Shown one piece after another: positions 1 to 5,019 of a stretch of 6,763 bases of DNA. The stretch's first letter is position 1. Each line of letters starts with the position of its first letter. This DNA is from CAZFAT01 sp964517075. GTDB taxonomy: Bacteria > Acidobacteriota > Vicinamibacteria > Vicinamibacterales > SCN-69-37. A program made the position numbers and the translations under genes. Under the pieces are notes generated by a model that saw only the letters and a list, made by a program, of their open reading frames with translations, did not search any database and was not told the origin of the DNA. The stretch is taken from the NCBI GenBank assembly GCA_964517075.1, contig CAZFAT010000008.1:1-6763 (forward strand), read 5' to 3'.

Positions 1-444
1 GACCGCAGGAGCGTGCTGGATTTTCGCGAGTCCGAAATCGAGAACCTTCACGCCGCTCTTGGTGAGCAGGATGTTGCCCGGCTTCAAGTCGCGGTGGACG
101 ATGCCCTTTTCGTGCGCGGCATCGAGCGCGTCCAGGATCTGGTCGGCCAGTTCGAGCGCCTGGGCGAGCGGCACGGGTCCGTGCAGGCACTCGCCCTCGA
201 CGTACTCCATGACAAGGTAGTCAGGGCCGACGTCGTATAGCGAACAAACATGATGATGGTTCACCGCCGCTATGGCCTGAGCCTCACGTTCGAAGCGCTC
301 GTTGAACGGGCTGATACTGGCCTTGATGGCGACCAGCCGATTGAGACGCGTGTCTCGCGCCTTCCAAACCTCACCCATGCCGCCAGCGCCGAGGGCGGAA
401 AGAATCTCGTACGGACCGAGCCGCGTTCCTGGGGTCAGAACCAT
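1..444 (-). CDS. Serine/threonine protein kinase, N-terminal part (cut by window edge)
   Basis: Hanks-type Ser/Thr kinase that transfers phosphate from ATP to proteins. The minus strand from the ATG at 444-442 is open for exactly 148 codons to the window edge, so the C-terminal lobe and anything beyond it lie outside. Visible motifs, in kinase order: glycine-rich loop LGAGGMGEVW (residues 18-27), ATP-anchoring lysine in VAIK (K41), a helix-C glutamate in FEREA (E54), hinge VMEYVEGE (78-85), catalytic loop HRDLKPGN (117-124, D119) and DFGLAK (136-141, D136). All key residues are present, so the kinase should be active. The opening, GTRLGPYEILSALG, is typical of the kinases multiplied in Acidobacteriota, which often have TPR, WD40-like or membrane segments at the C-terminus; none can be seen here. 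No Shine-Dalgarno is visible, but a perfect TATAAT lies 14 nt upstream. The segment between lysine and hinge is rather short. Confidence 0.93.
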   Translation of the reverse strand, partial: MVLTPGTRLGPYEILSALGAGGMGEVWKARDTRLNRLVAIKASISPFNERFEREAQAIAAVNHHHVCSLYDVGPDYLVMEYVEGECLHGPVPLAQALELADQILDALDAAHEKGIVHRDLKPGNILLTKSGVKVLDFGLAKIQHAPAV

Positions 445-458
445 GGAAGGTGCTCACG

Positions 459-464
459 ATTATA
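459..464 (-). promoter_or_regulatory. Probable -10 box of the kinase gene
   Basis: TATAAT on the minus strand with 14 nt between it and the kinase ATG. The surrounding TCTATAATCG is identical over 10 nt to the box in front of the zeta-like gene at 2896. A transcript starting about 7 nt downstream would have a leader of only some 7 nt. No good -35 is seen; the best 16-nt-spaced hexamer, TTTCGA, is weak. Confidence 0.55.
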
Positions 465-512
465 GAGTGACTTGGCAGGGTCGAAAATCGCTCATGCTGA
501 CGGAGCAGGTGA

Positions 513-1367
513 GACCAGCTCGACGCGATAGCCGAGACCCCGCAATTCGCGGATCATCTTGCGTGCGCGGACTTTCTTAGCCTCGACGCTGACAGCTGGT
601 CCCCGCTCTTCGTAACGCACGCGCTCGTGCAGGATCCGGACGGACTAGGTCTGCTCCTCGAGCTTGGCGCACGGATCGTGGACGAGCGTGGCGATGAGAA
701 GGCGCCTGTCGGGATGATCCTCGAGACCTACGGCCGGCGGCCCGCCGGTAAGCACAAGTGCCTGGAGATTCTCGCGGCGCACGGCGTGGCCTTGCCAGAC
801 ACGCCGCCTATGGCCGTGCATCGCGGGCGCATCGATCTTCTCGATCGCCTCCTCGAGCGCGACCCGTCATTGGTCACCCGGACATACTCGATTCGCGAGA
901 TCTACCCGCTCGAGCTCGGCTGCCATGAAGACGCGACGCTCGCACTGCATGGCACTCCACTCGACGGCGCAACCCTGCTTCACATGGCGATTGACTTCGA
1001 CGAAATGGCGGTCTTCAGGTGGCTGCTGGCGCACGGAGCCGACGTGAACGGCCGTGCCGCCGTTGATGCCGACGGCTTCGGCGGACACACGCCGCTCTTT
1101 TCGGCCGTGGTCGTCCAGTCGCAGGAGGCTCGCGAAAGTGACGCCTATGCCCGACTGCTGCTCGACCACGGCGCCGATCCCAATGCGCGCGCCTCACTCA
1201 GGAAGCGCATGCGCTTCGTCGGCGATGAACAAATGCACGAATTGCGCGACGTGACGCCGATTGGCTGGGGCGAACGGTTTGAGGAACGGGACTGGGTCTG
1301 TAAGCCGGCAATGCAGCTCATCGCTAAAAGATCTTCTCAGCGGCCATCAGGCGTCGGCGGCGCCTAG
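513..1367 (+). CDS. Ankyrin-repeat protein, apparently 5'-truncated
   Basis: Ankyrin repeats are helix-turn-helix protein-binding modules; the partner is unknown. The frame is open from just after a TGA at 510-512 to the TAG at 1365-1367. The first possible start is GTG at 627 (246 aa), but protein-like sequence continues upstream of it in frame (DADSWSPLFVTHALVQDPDG), with no ATG, GTG or TTG in 513-626, so the natural N-terminus seems lost. Numbered from GTG 627, repeats are visible at about 62-83 (MAVHRGRIDLLDRLLERDP), 114-141 (GATLLHMA...LLAHGADVN) and 153-186 (GHTPLFSA...LLLDHGADPN). A family-like ending follows (DVTPIGWGERF, about 209-219). No signal peptide or membrane segment is seen. 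The gene lies divergent to the kinase with only the kinase promoter between. It could be a relic, or an expressed shortened protein from GTG 627. Ankyrin assignment is firm; the truncation is inferred. Confidence 0.8.
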   Translation, partial: DQLDAIAETPQFADHLACADFLSLDADSWSPLFVTHALVQDPDGLGLLLELGARIVDERGDEKAPVGMILETYGRRPAGKHKCLEILAAHGVALPDTPPMAVHRGRIDLLDRLLERDPSLVTRTYSIREIYPLELGCHEDATLALHGTPLDGATLLHMAIDFDEMAVFRWLLAHGADVNGRAAVDADGFGGHTPLFSAVVVQSQEARESDAYARLLLDHGADPNARASLRKRMRFVGDEQMHELRDVTPIGWGERFEERDWVCKPAMQLIAKRSSQRPSGVGGA

Positions 1368-1411
1368 AGCAACTCGATCAAGGGCACGGTGGCGGGCCAC
1401 AATAGGCCGGC

Positions 1412-2614
1412 ATGACGATGTCTTCGACCCACGGATGCCCGAGCCTGGGCGCGTTCGGTGTCGGCCGGATGGGGCAGGTCCACCTCGAACACCTGGTCCG
1501 GCAGCATCAGGCCGGCGCCGTCCGGCTTGCGGCCATCGGCGATCGCTACGCGCCGATGCTCCAGACCGCCGGCCGGCTGCTGGCCGAGCTCGGCGGCGCG
1601 GCGCTGGCCGACATCCCGCGATTCGAGACGCCGGAACGACTGGCCGCGGAGATCCCGCTGGACGGCGTCGTCATCTCGTCGCGCACCGAAGATCATGCGC
1701 GCGACACGCTCGCGTTCACGCGCCGAGGCATCCGCGTGCTCGTCGAGAAGCCGCTGGCACATTCGATTCAGGAAGCCGCGGCCCTCGGGGCCGAGCTGGG
1801 CGAGGGCGGCCGTCGGCTGGTGCAGATGGGCTTTCAGCGGCGCTACGACGAGGCGGCCCGGACGGCACTGGCCTGGGTGCGCGCCGGCCGTCTGGGCAAG
1901 CTGCAGCAGTCTGATCACGTGCTCCAGGACAAGAACCCGACGCCGGCCGGCTATCAGAGCTGCGGAATCACAGCCGACATGGCGATCCATCTCGTCTACG
2001 AAGCGATGAGCGTGCACGGGTTCGAGCTCCCGGCGACGGTCCAGGCAGTTCGGTTCTTGACACCGCACTACGACGACCGCGCCGGGGAAGGCGCCAACGT
2101 CGTCCACGTCTTCTGCACGTGGCGTGATGGCTCGCTCGCGCACCTGTGGGGGTCGCGTATCAACAGCGCCGGCTATGACAACGGATTCACGCTGATCGGC
2201 ACGGAGGGCCGCATCGACGTCGGCGAGTTCGTCGGGGACTTCGGAACGATCTCCGCGCGGCTGTGGGGCGGCGCAGGCGCCCGGCGGGGGGCGCTCCTCG
2301 ATACGGCCTCGTTTTCCATGAGTCAGCCAGCGCCGCGGCATCCCGACTTCTACGCACGGTTCGCGACCTCGTACGCGGCGGAGGTCTCGGCTTTTGTGGA
2401 GTGCCTCGGATCGGGCGCCCCGCTGGATCCTGGCGTCGAGATCGGCTGGCAGACGCTGTTCGTCGCCAATCTTGCCGAAGCCAGCTCGCGCGCAGGCGGG
2501 CGCCGGTTCGAACTCGCAGCGCCCGACGGATCCCCGATCGCCACCGTGGAAGATGCCGCCGACTTCGCCCGGCACATCGCGCTCAGCCCGGCGAGCGCCG
2601 CAGAGGCGCCGTAG
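1412..2614 (+). CDS. Gfo/Idh/MocA-family NAD(P)-dependent oxidoreductase (inositol 2-dehydrogenase-like)
   Basis: Complete 400-aa cytoplasmic dehydrogenase, a normal to slightly long size for the family. The N-terminal Rossmann fold opens with GAFGVGRMGQVH (residues 13-24) for NAD(P) binding. The family EKP motif is in VLVEKPLAHS (109-118; K113 is the expected catalytic lysine). MGFQRRYD (139-146) resembles the same segment in myo-inositol dehydrogenases. D189 and H193 in the D-xxx-H arrangement of ITADMAIHLV fit the catalytic pair known from inositol dehydrogenase. The C-terminal alpha/beta domain includes LIGTEGRIDV (261-270). A cyclic polyol or sugar is the likely substrate, but no iol or sugar-catabolism gene is nearby, so no symbol is given. 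A second ATG at 1418 is an alternative start. No Shine-Dalgarno is clear; a weak -10-like CACAAT (1398-1403) lies 8 nt before the ATG. A full-length antisense frame across the gene is taken as a high-GC shadow. Confidence 0.93.
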   Translation: MTMSSTHGCPSLGAFGVGRMGQVHLEHLVRQHQAGAVRLAAIGDRYAPMLQTAGRLLAELGGAALADIPRFETPERLAAEIPLDGVVISSRTEDHARDTLAFTRRGIRVLVEKPLAHSIQEAAALGAELGEGGRRLVQMGFQRRYDEAARTALAWVRAGRLGKLQQSDHVLQDKNPTPAGYQSCGITADMAIHLVYEAMSVHGFELPATVQAVRFLTPHYDDRAGEGANVVHVFCTWRDGSLAHLWGSRINSAGYDNGFTLIGTEGRIDVGEFVGDFGTISARLWGGAGARRGALLDTASFSMSQPAPRHPDFYARFATSYAAEVSAFVECLGSGAPLDPGVEIGWQTLFVANLAEASSRAGGRRFELAAPDGSPIATVEDAADFARHIALSPASAAEAP

Positions 2615-2639
2615 GGACCGCCGACCAGGTGGCTCGCCG

Positions 2640-2864
2640 CGACGTCGCCGCGTTGAGCACGACGACATCGTCGGCCGTCCACCCCTGCTGATCCCCACCT
2701 GCGCGTCTTGCCGTGTCTCGGCGACATCGAGCGCGGTGAAGGCGCCCACGGGATGGAATGCGACGCGACCCCTCGCATCCTTCCCATAGCACCCCTCCAG
2801 CACCAAGGCATGCACATGGACGTTCGAGCGCGCCGCCAAACCGCTGCAGGATCGTGACGGCCCC
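2640..2864 (-). mobile_element. Relic of an IS91-family transposase (frameshifted fragment)
   Basis: The minus strand encodes GAVTILQRFGGAL (from 2864) and then, in a different frame after about 2826, NVHVHALVLEGCY and FHPVGAFTALDVAE (to about 2715). Together they match the order in IS91-type transposases, where a QRFGSALNLNVHFH-like block carries the HUH (here HVH) motif. At the break, the expected ALNLNVH reads ALgNVH, consistent with a small deletion that shifts frame. The sequence down to about 2640 may continue in another frame (QQGWTADDVV) but is weaker. The zinc-finger N-terminus and the tyrosine C-terminus are missing, so it is inactive. It fills most of the 281-nt gap between the oxidoreductase and the zeta-like gene. 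The assignment rests on recalled family motifs. Confidence 0.6.
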
Positions 2865-2880
2865 GCTACGCCCGCCCATC

Positions 2881-2886
2881 TATAAT
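2881..2886 (+). promoter_or_regulatory. Probable -10 box of the zeta-like gene
   Basis: A perfect TATAAT with 9 nt between it and the ATG at 2896. It sits in TCTATAATCG, the same 10 nt found in front of the kinase gene. Transcription about 7 nt downstream would begin almost at the ATG, so the message may be leaderless. No convincing -35 hexamer at 16-18 nt. This box helps fix the start of the downstream gene. Confidence 0.55.
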
Positions 2887-2895
2887 CGCGCACGG

Positions 2896-3495
2896 ATGGC
2901 CCTTGCCGCCCCCGCCCGTTCACCCAGCATCGTCGTGATCGGCGGTCCGAACGGCGCTGGAAAATCAACGGCCGCTCCGCGGCTCCTCCGCGGCGCTCTG
3001 CGGGTGGACGAGTTCGTCAACGCGGACACGCTGGCGCAGGGCCTGAGCGCGTTTCGACCTGAAGCGGCTGCGGTCAAGGCCGCGCGGGTCATGCTGAGCC
3101 GCTTCGAGGAACTCGTGGCCACGCGCACGAGTTTCGCCTGCGAGTCGACACTCGCCAGCGTCACGCTGGCCGGCCACCTCATGAGATGGCGTGCCCAGGG
3201 TTACCGAGTTCACGTCGTGTACTTGTGGCTCCCCAGCGCGGAGTTGGCCCTCGCTCGTGTGACGCTTCGCGTCGAAGCCGGGGGACACACCGTGCCGGCC
3301 GAAACCGTCCGGCGCCGGTTTGAGCGGGGTCGCGCCAATTTTTTCGGACGCTACGCTCCGATGGCCGACCGTTGGCGGCTGTACAACGCCGCACCGGCCA
3401 ACGGCCCCGAGTTGATTGCCACTGGCCAGCGTCCAAACCGGCGGCGTATCCTGAGACGAGGCCTATGGGAACTCGCCAGCCACAGCGCAAGGTGA
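2896..3495 (+). CDS. Zeta-toxin-like P-loop kinase (COG4185-type AAA family protein)
   Basis: A 199-aa P-loop protein of the zeta-toxin-like family. Classical zeta toxins phosphorylate UDP-N-acetylglucosamine and block wall synthesis; chromosomal relatives such as this are mostly uncharacterised, so the substrate is not claimed. Walker A is GGPNGAGKST (residues 16-25), preceded by the strand SIVVI. VNADTLAQGL (41-50) has the Asn-Ala-Asp found in zeta-like proteins. FACESTLAS (80-88) corresponds to the family FETTL segment. A long basic stretch follows: R121, R125, GGHTVPAETVRRRFERG (129-145) and NFF (148-150). All key motifs are intact. ATG 2896 is preferred over the in-frame ATG at 2758 because the extra 46 residues are low-complexity, overlap the IS91 relic, and the TATAAT lies directly before 2896. 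The small gene downstream overlaps this one, giving a toxin-antitoxin-like pair in which the toxin gene comes first. Confidence 0.88.
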   Translation: MALAAPARSPSIVVIGGPNGAGKSTAAPRLLRGALRVDEFVNADTLAQGLSAFRPEAAAVKAARVMLSRFEELVATRTSFACESTLASVTLAGHLMRWRAQGYRVHVVYLWLPSAELALARVTLRVEAGGHTVPAETVRRRFERGRANFFGRYAPMADRWRLYNAAPANGPELIATGQRPNRRRILRRGLWELASHSAR

Positions 3496-3737
3496 AGGGC
3501 GACGACCCGTCCATGAGTGCCTTGTTCGACGACGGCCAGGCCATCGACGAGGCGCTGCGCCTGGGAGTCCAGGACGCACTGCTGCGCCACAAGCGGTTGG
3601 GCCAGCGGGTGGCGACGTGGGAAGGCGGCCGCGTCGTCGTGCTCGAGGCCGACGAGATCCCAATCAGCGCCCCCGGCGATGCCCCCGACCGGCGATCACA
3701 CGGGACCCAGCGCGCCTCCCCGCGCCGGCGACGCTGA
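3465..3737 (+). CDS. Small partner of the zeta-like protein (putative antitoxin)
   Basis: Protein of 90 aa from ATG 3465. The core reads IDEALRLGVQDALLRHKRLG then VATWEGGRVVVLEADEIP: an amphipathic helix followed by a predicted beta-hairpin (W-x-GG-x-VVVL). Small proteins with this HKRLG...W.dG+vv...eEI pattern are, as I recall, common next to COG4185 kinases, and their position suggests an antitoxin; the role is unproven. The start is uncertain. ATG 3465 overlaps the upstream gene by 31 nt and has GAGACGAGG just before it. GTG 3492 overlaps its TGA as GTGA, and ATG 3513 has GAAGGG 13 nt upstream. Any of these implies coupling to the toxin-like gene. The last 22 residues or so (from APGDAP) are Arg-rich and lie beyond the usual core end; they run toward the relic DUF5615 gene on the other strand. 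Confidence 0.72.
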   Translation: MGTRQPQRKVKGDDPSMSALFDDGQAIDEALRLGVQDALLRHKRLGQRVATWEGGRVVVLEADEIPISAPGDAPDRRSHGTQRASPRRRR

Positions 3738-3746
3738 CGGCGGCGC

Positions 3747-3914
3747 CACCGTCACGAGACGCGATTCGGAACACGTCGAAGTCGGCCTGGGCCAAACGGA
3801 GTCACTCGCCGTTTCGTCTACTCGCCCAGCCCCTTTCTGGAACCGTTCGGGCCTCATGCCGACCAAGTCCCGCTTCAGGCGCTTCGGCAGACACTCGTCA
3901 AGCAGGATTCGCAC
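3747..3914 (-). pseudogene. Broken DUF5615 (PIN-like) toxin gene
   Basis: DUF5615 proteins are small PIN-like putative ribonucleases, usually paired with an upstream DUF433 antitoxin. From GTG 3914 the minus strand reads MRILLDECLPKRLKRDLVG, the family N-terminus, with D6 as the expected PIN-fold acid. One base is then missing, and the next frame continues HEARTVPERGWASRRNGE. A TGA follows, then LRLAQADFDVF in the same frame (ending near 3769). A VTV reappears after a further 13 nt in another frame. Only about the first 60 positions are recognisable; the usual DRN-type C-terminal segment is gone. One frameshift, one stop and a lost C-terminus make it a clear pseudogene. It converges with the zeta-like cassette, whose partner gene ends only about 10 nt away. 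Confidence 0.78.
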
Positions 3915-3990
3915 GAGCGAGCAGCGCGTCCTTGGCCTGCTCGAGGGCGGCTATCGCCTGCTCGTGGCTGACCGTCGGAAAGTCCTCGTG
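3898..3990 (-). pseudogene. C-terminal remnant of a DUF433-type antitoxin
   Basis: On the minus strand 3990-3898 reads HEDFPTVSHEQAIAALEQAK, then DALLARANPA and a TGA. The pattern DFPTVsrEQaiaxLEqAK is how many DUF433 antitoxins end, and the stop overlaps the GTG of the DUF5615 toxin by 17 nt, the usual arrangement of that pair. Nothing upstream of position 3990 continues the protein: similarity stops there and the palindrome at 3991-4023 begins. An in-frame TGA also lies just upstream, inside the palindrome. The N-terminal two thirds and the start are missing. Confidence 0.65.
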
Positions 3991-4023
3991 AGGAGGCGGA
4001 GCTCAGAGGGGGCTTCGCCTCCT
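3991..4023. repeat. Palindromic (REP-like) element at the end of the DUF433 remnant
   Basis: The arms AGGAGGCGGAG (3991-4001) and CTTCGCCTCCT (4013-4023) pair over 11 positions (8 perfect from the outside, then one G-T and two more pairs) around an 11-nt G-rich loop. An alternative inner hairpin, GGGGGC-TTC-GCCTCC, is also possible. There is no T-run, so it is not a classical terminator. Shape and GC content fit a dispersed bacterial palindrome; only one copy lies in the window, so repeat status is inferred. Confidence 0.5.
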
Positions 4024-4189
4024 GAATCGCGCTCGACGGCATCGTCGTCAATCCGGTGCGCGCGCTGGGTTCGCGGTCGTGTCCGACCCGTTGACGCCGG
4101 CGCAGATCGCGGGGCTGGTTTCGCGGCTTGGCGATCCGCCGGATTCGCCTTCCCGTCGTGAGTAACGGCCGGGCGGGCGCTCTCGCGCG
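4024..4189. other. Gap without a supported gene
   Basis: Between the palindrome and the end of the 112-aa gene I find no complete gene. On the plus strand a frame ending at TAA 4163-4165 gives a protein-like stretch, GFAVVSDPLTPAQIAGL, and a different frame just upstream gives LDGIVVNP. They could be two pieces of one frameshifted relic, but I recognise no family with confidence. No convincing terminator for the minus-strand operon is visible. Confidence 0.4.
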
Positions 4190-4528
4190 TCAGCGCCGTC
4201 GCGCGGCGAGGGCATAGGCATCGAAGTACTTCTGCAGCGAGGCGGCCGTCGACCCGTACTGGTTCGGGCCCGCGAAGAAGTCCACCACGACTTCGCGCGC
4301 CCTGGCGATCTCGCGCAACCGCGCGCGCGACGAGCGCAGCCGCGGATCGGCCAGCGTCAGGTCGATCAGCTCGAGTGCCCGGTGGAGCGCGCGCTCGGCG
4401 AGCGTGGGATTGCGCCCGGTCCATCCCGACGCGCGGCTGATCTCACTGCCGACGTTGCCCAGCTGCTCGGCGAGCGACAGCGTCCACCATCGTCCCGCGG
4501 CCAGCTCCCGATGCTGGACGCCGGTCAT
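4190..4528 (-). CDS. Conserved small helical protein, partner of DUF5674
   Basis: A 112-aa protein, mostly alpha-helical by composition, with no signal peptide, membrane span or nuclease motif. Distinct blocks: ELAAGRWWTLSLAEQLGNVG (8-27), ERALHRALELIDLTLADP (45-62), REIARAREVVVDFFAGPNQY (72-91) and LQKYFDAYALAARR (98-111). I recall similar proteins (GRW.t.SLaEQLgNVGSE..RA, ERAlELlDLTiaD, YF.G.N.YgST) in many bacteria as uncharacterised ORFs, sometimes beside DUF5674; no function is known to me. The conserved aromatic and acidic positions suggest a fold with a binding site rather than a random relic. Its ATG (4528-4526) overlaps the DUF5674 stop (4527-4525) as ATGA, so translation is probably coupled and the two proteins may act together. 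It does not show the R-x4-6-H motif of HEPN toxins. Confidence 0.85.
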   Translation of the reverse strand: MTGVQHRELAAGRWWTLSLAEQLGNVGSEISRASGWTGRNPTLAERALHRALELIDLTLADPRLRSSRARLREIARAREVVVDFFAGPNQYGSTAASLQKYFDAYALAARRR

Positions 4529-4872
4529 CGTCGGACCAGCCGCCTGATCAGACTTGCGATCGCGTCGCGCGTGGCCGGGTCATCCACGCCCCGCGAACGA
4601 TTGCCAAAGGACGGACGCAGGTTGATCATCGAATCGAACTCGAGCCACTCCGGTTCCGGCAGGTCAGGATAGAGGTTGATACCCCACAGGTCCGTCTGAT
4701 CCGACCCCTCCGCCAGCAGTTCCGCCTCCTCGTCGGCGTGCATGTCCGCATCCACCACCAGCACCGCTCGACGCAAATCAACGACGCCCTTGACCATGTC
4801 GCTGAAGCGTCCGCCAAGCATCTGCCGCAAGTCGTCGAGCGTAATGGGCTGGCTCTCGGTAACGGTCCGCAT
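4525..4872 (-). CDS. DUF5674 family protein
   Basis: A 115-aa protein of unknown function that I recognise as DUF5674. Two signature blocks are present: VVDADMHADEEAELLAEGS (39-57) followed by QTDLWGINLYPD (59-70), and LEFDSMINLRPSFGNRSRGV (77-96). The N-terminus has the usual ITLDDLRQM...F.DMVKGVVDL pattern and the C-terminus a short basic helix. Length matches the family. The dense conserved acids (DADMHADEE) and the later Arg/Asn block could form an active or metal site, but no activity is known. The DUF5674 family often lies in small cassettes, here as first gene of a two-gene operon with a 4-nt overlap. ATG 4872 is supported by the conserved N-terminus and by a TACAAT box 15 nt upstream; no Shine-Dalgarno is evident. 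An 11-bp tandem repeat lies further upstream and could be an operator. Confidence 0.87.
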   Translation of the reverse strand: MRTVTESQPITLDDLRQMLGGRFSDMVKGVVDLRRAVLVVDADMHADEEAELLAEGSDQTDLWGINLYPDLPEPEWLEFDSMINLRPSFGNRSRGVDDPATRDAIASLIRRLVRR

Positions 4873-4887
4873 TGCGGATTCGCGAAC

Positions 4888-4893
4888 ATTGTA
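4888..4893 (-). promoter_or_regulatory. Probable -10 box of the DUF5674 operon
   Basis: TACAAT on the minus strand with 15 nt between it and the ATG at 4872, five of six bases matching TATAAT. No good -35 lies at 16-18 nt. The spacing to the start codon resembles that of the kinase gene (14 nt). A start site about 7 nt downstream gives a leader of around 8 nt. Confidence 0.45.
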
Positions 4894-4922
4894 CCTGCGG
4901 CCCGTTCCGCGCCACGAACGAT

Positions 4923-4944
4923 AGTCGGCATTAAGTCGGCATTA
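4923..4944. repeat. Perfect 11-bp tandem direct repeat, possible operator
   Basis: AGTCGGCATTA occurs twice without a gap (4923-4933 and 4934-4944). The unit equals about one helical turn, so both copies face the same side of the DNA. It lies 29-51 bp upstream of the TACAAT box of the DUF5674 operon, where an operator or activator site would fit. A chance slippage duplication is also possible. Confidence 0.5.
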
Positions 4945-5019
4945 GACGGGTCGCCCTGGCAACAGAATCGCTTCTTGTCAGACGCTGCCCCCCGCCGGGA
5001 CATCGGGATCCGAGACACG

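Noticed and set aside
13..465. Plus-strand open frames across the kinase region
   Set aside because: They are antisense to the kinase, whose catalytic motifs are all present on the minus strand.
1389..1400. Small inverted repeat GTGG-CGGG-CCAC upstream of the oxidoreductase
   Set aside because: Only 4-bp arms in GC-rich sequence, so chance is likely.
2758..2895. N-terminal extension of the zeta-like protein from ATG 2758
   Set aside because: The extra 46 residues are Pro/Ser/Arg-rich, overlap the IS91 relic, and the TATAAT at 2881 would lie inside the gene; the start at 2896 fits better.
1364..2968. 534-codon minus-strand open frame opposite the oxidoreductase
   Set aside because: It is antisense to a gene with clear family motifs, is Arg-rich and motif-free. 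Only its first part (about 2820-2715) carries real signal, from the IS91 relic.
3517..4161. 214-codon plus-strand open frame
   Set aside because: Out of frame with the partner gene, then antisense to the DUF433/DUF5615 relics; Ser/Arg/Thr-rich without family features.
3951..4424. 157-codon minus-strand open frame
   Set aside because: It runs in a different frame through the 112-aa gene and the palindrome, with Arg/Ala-rich composition and no motif.
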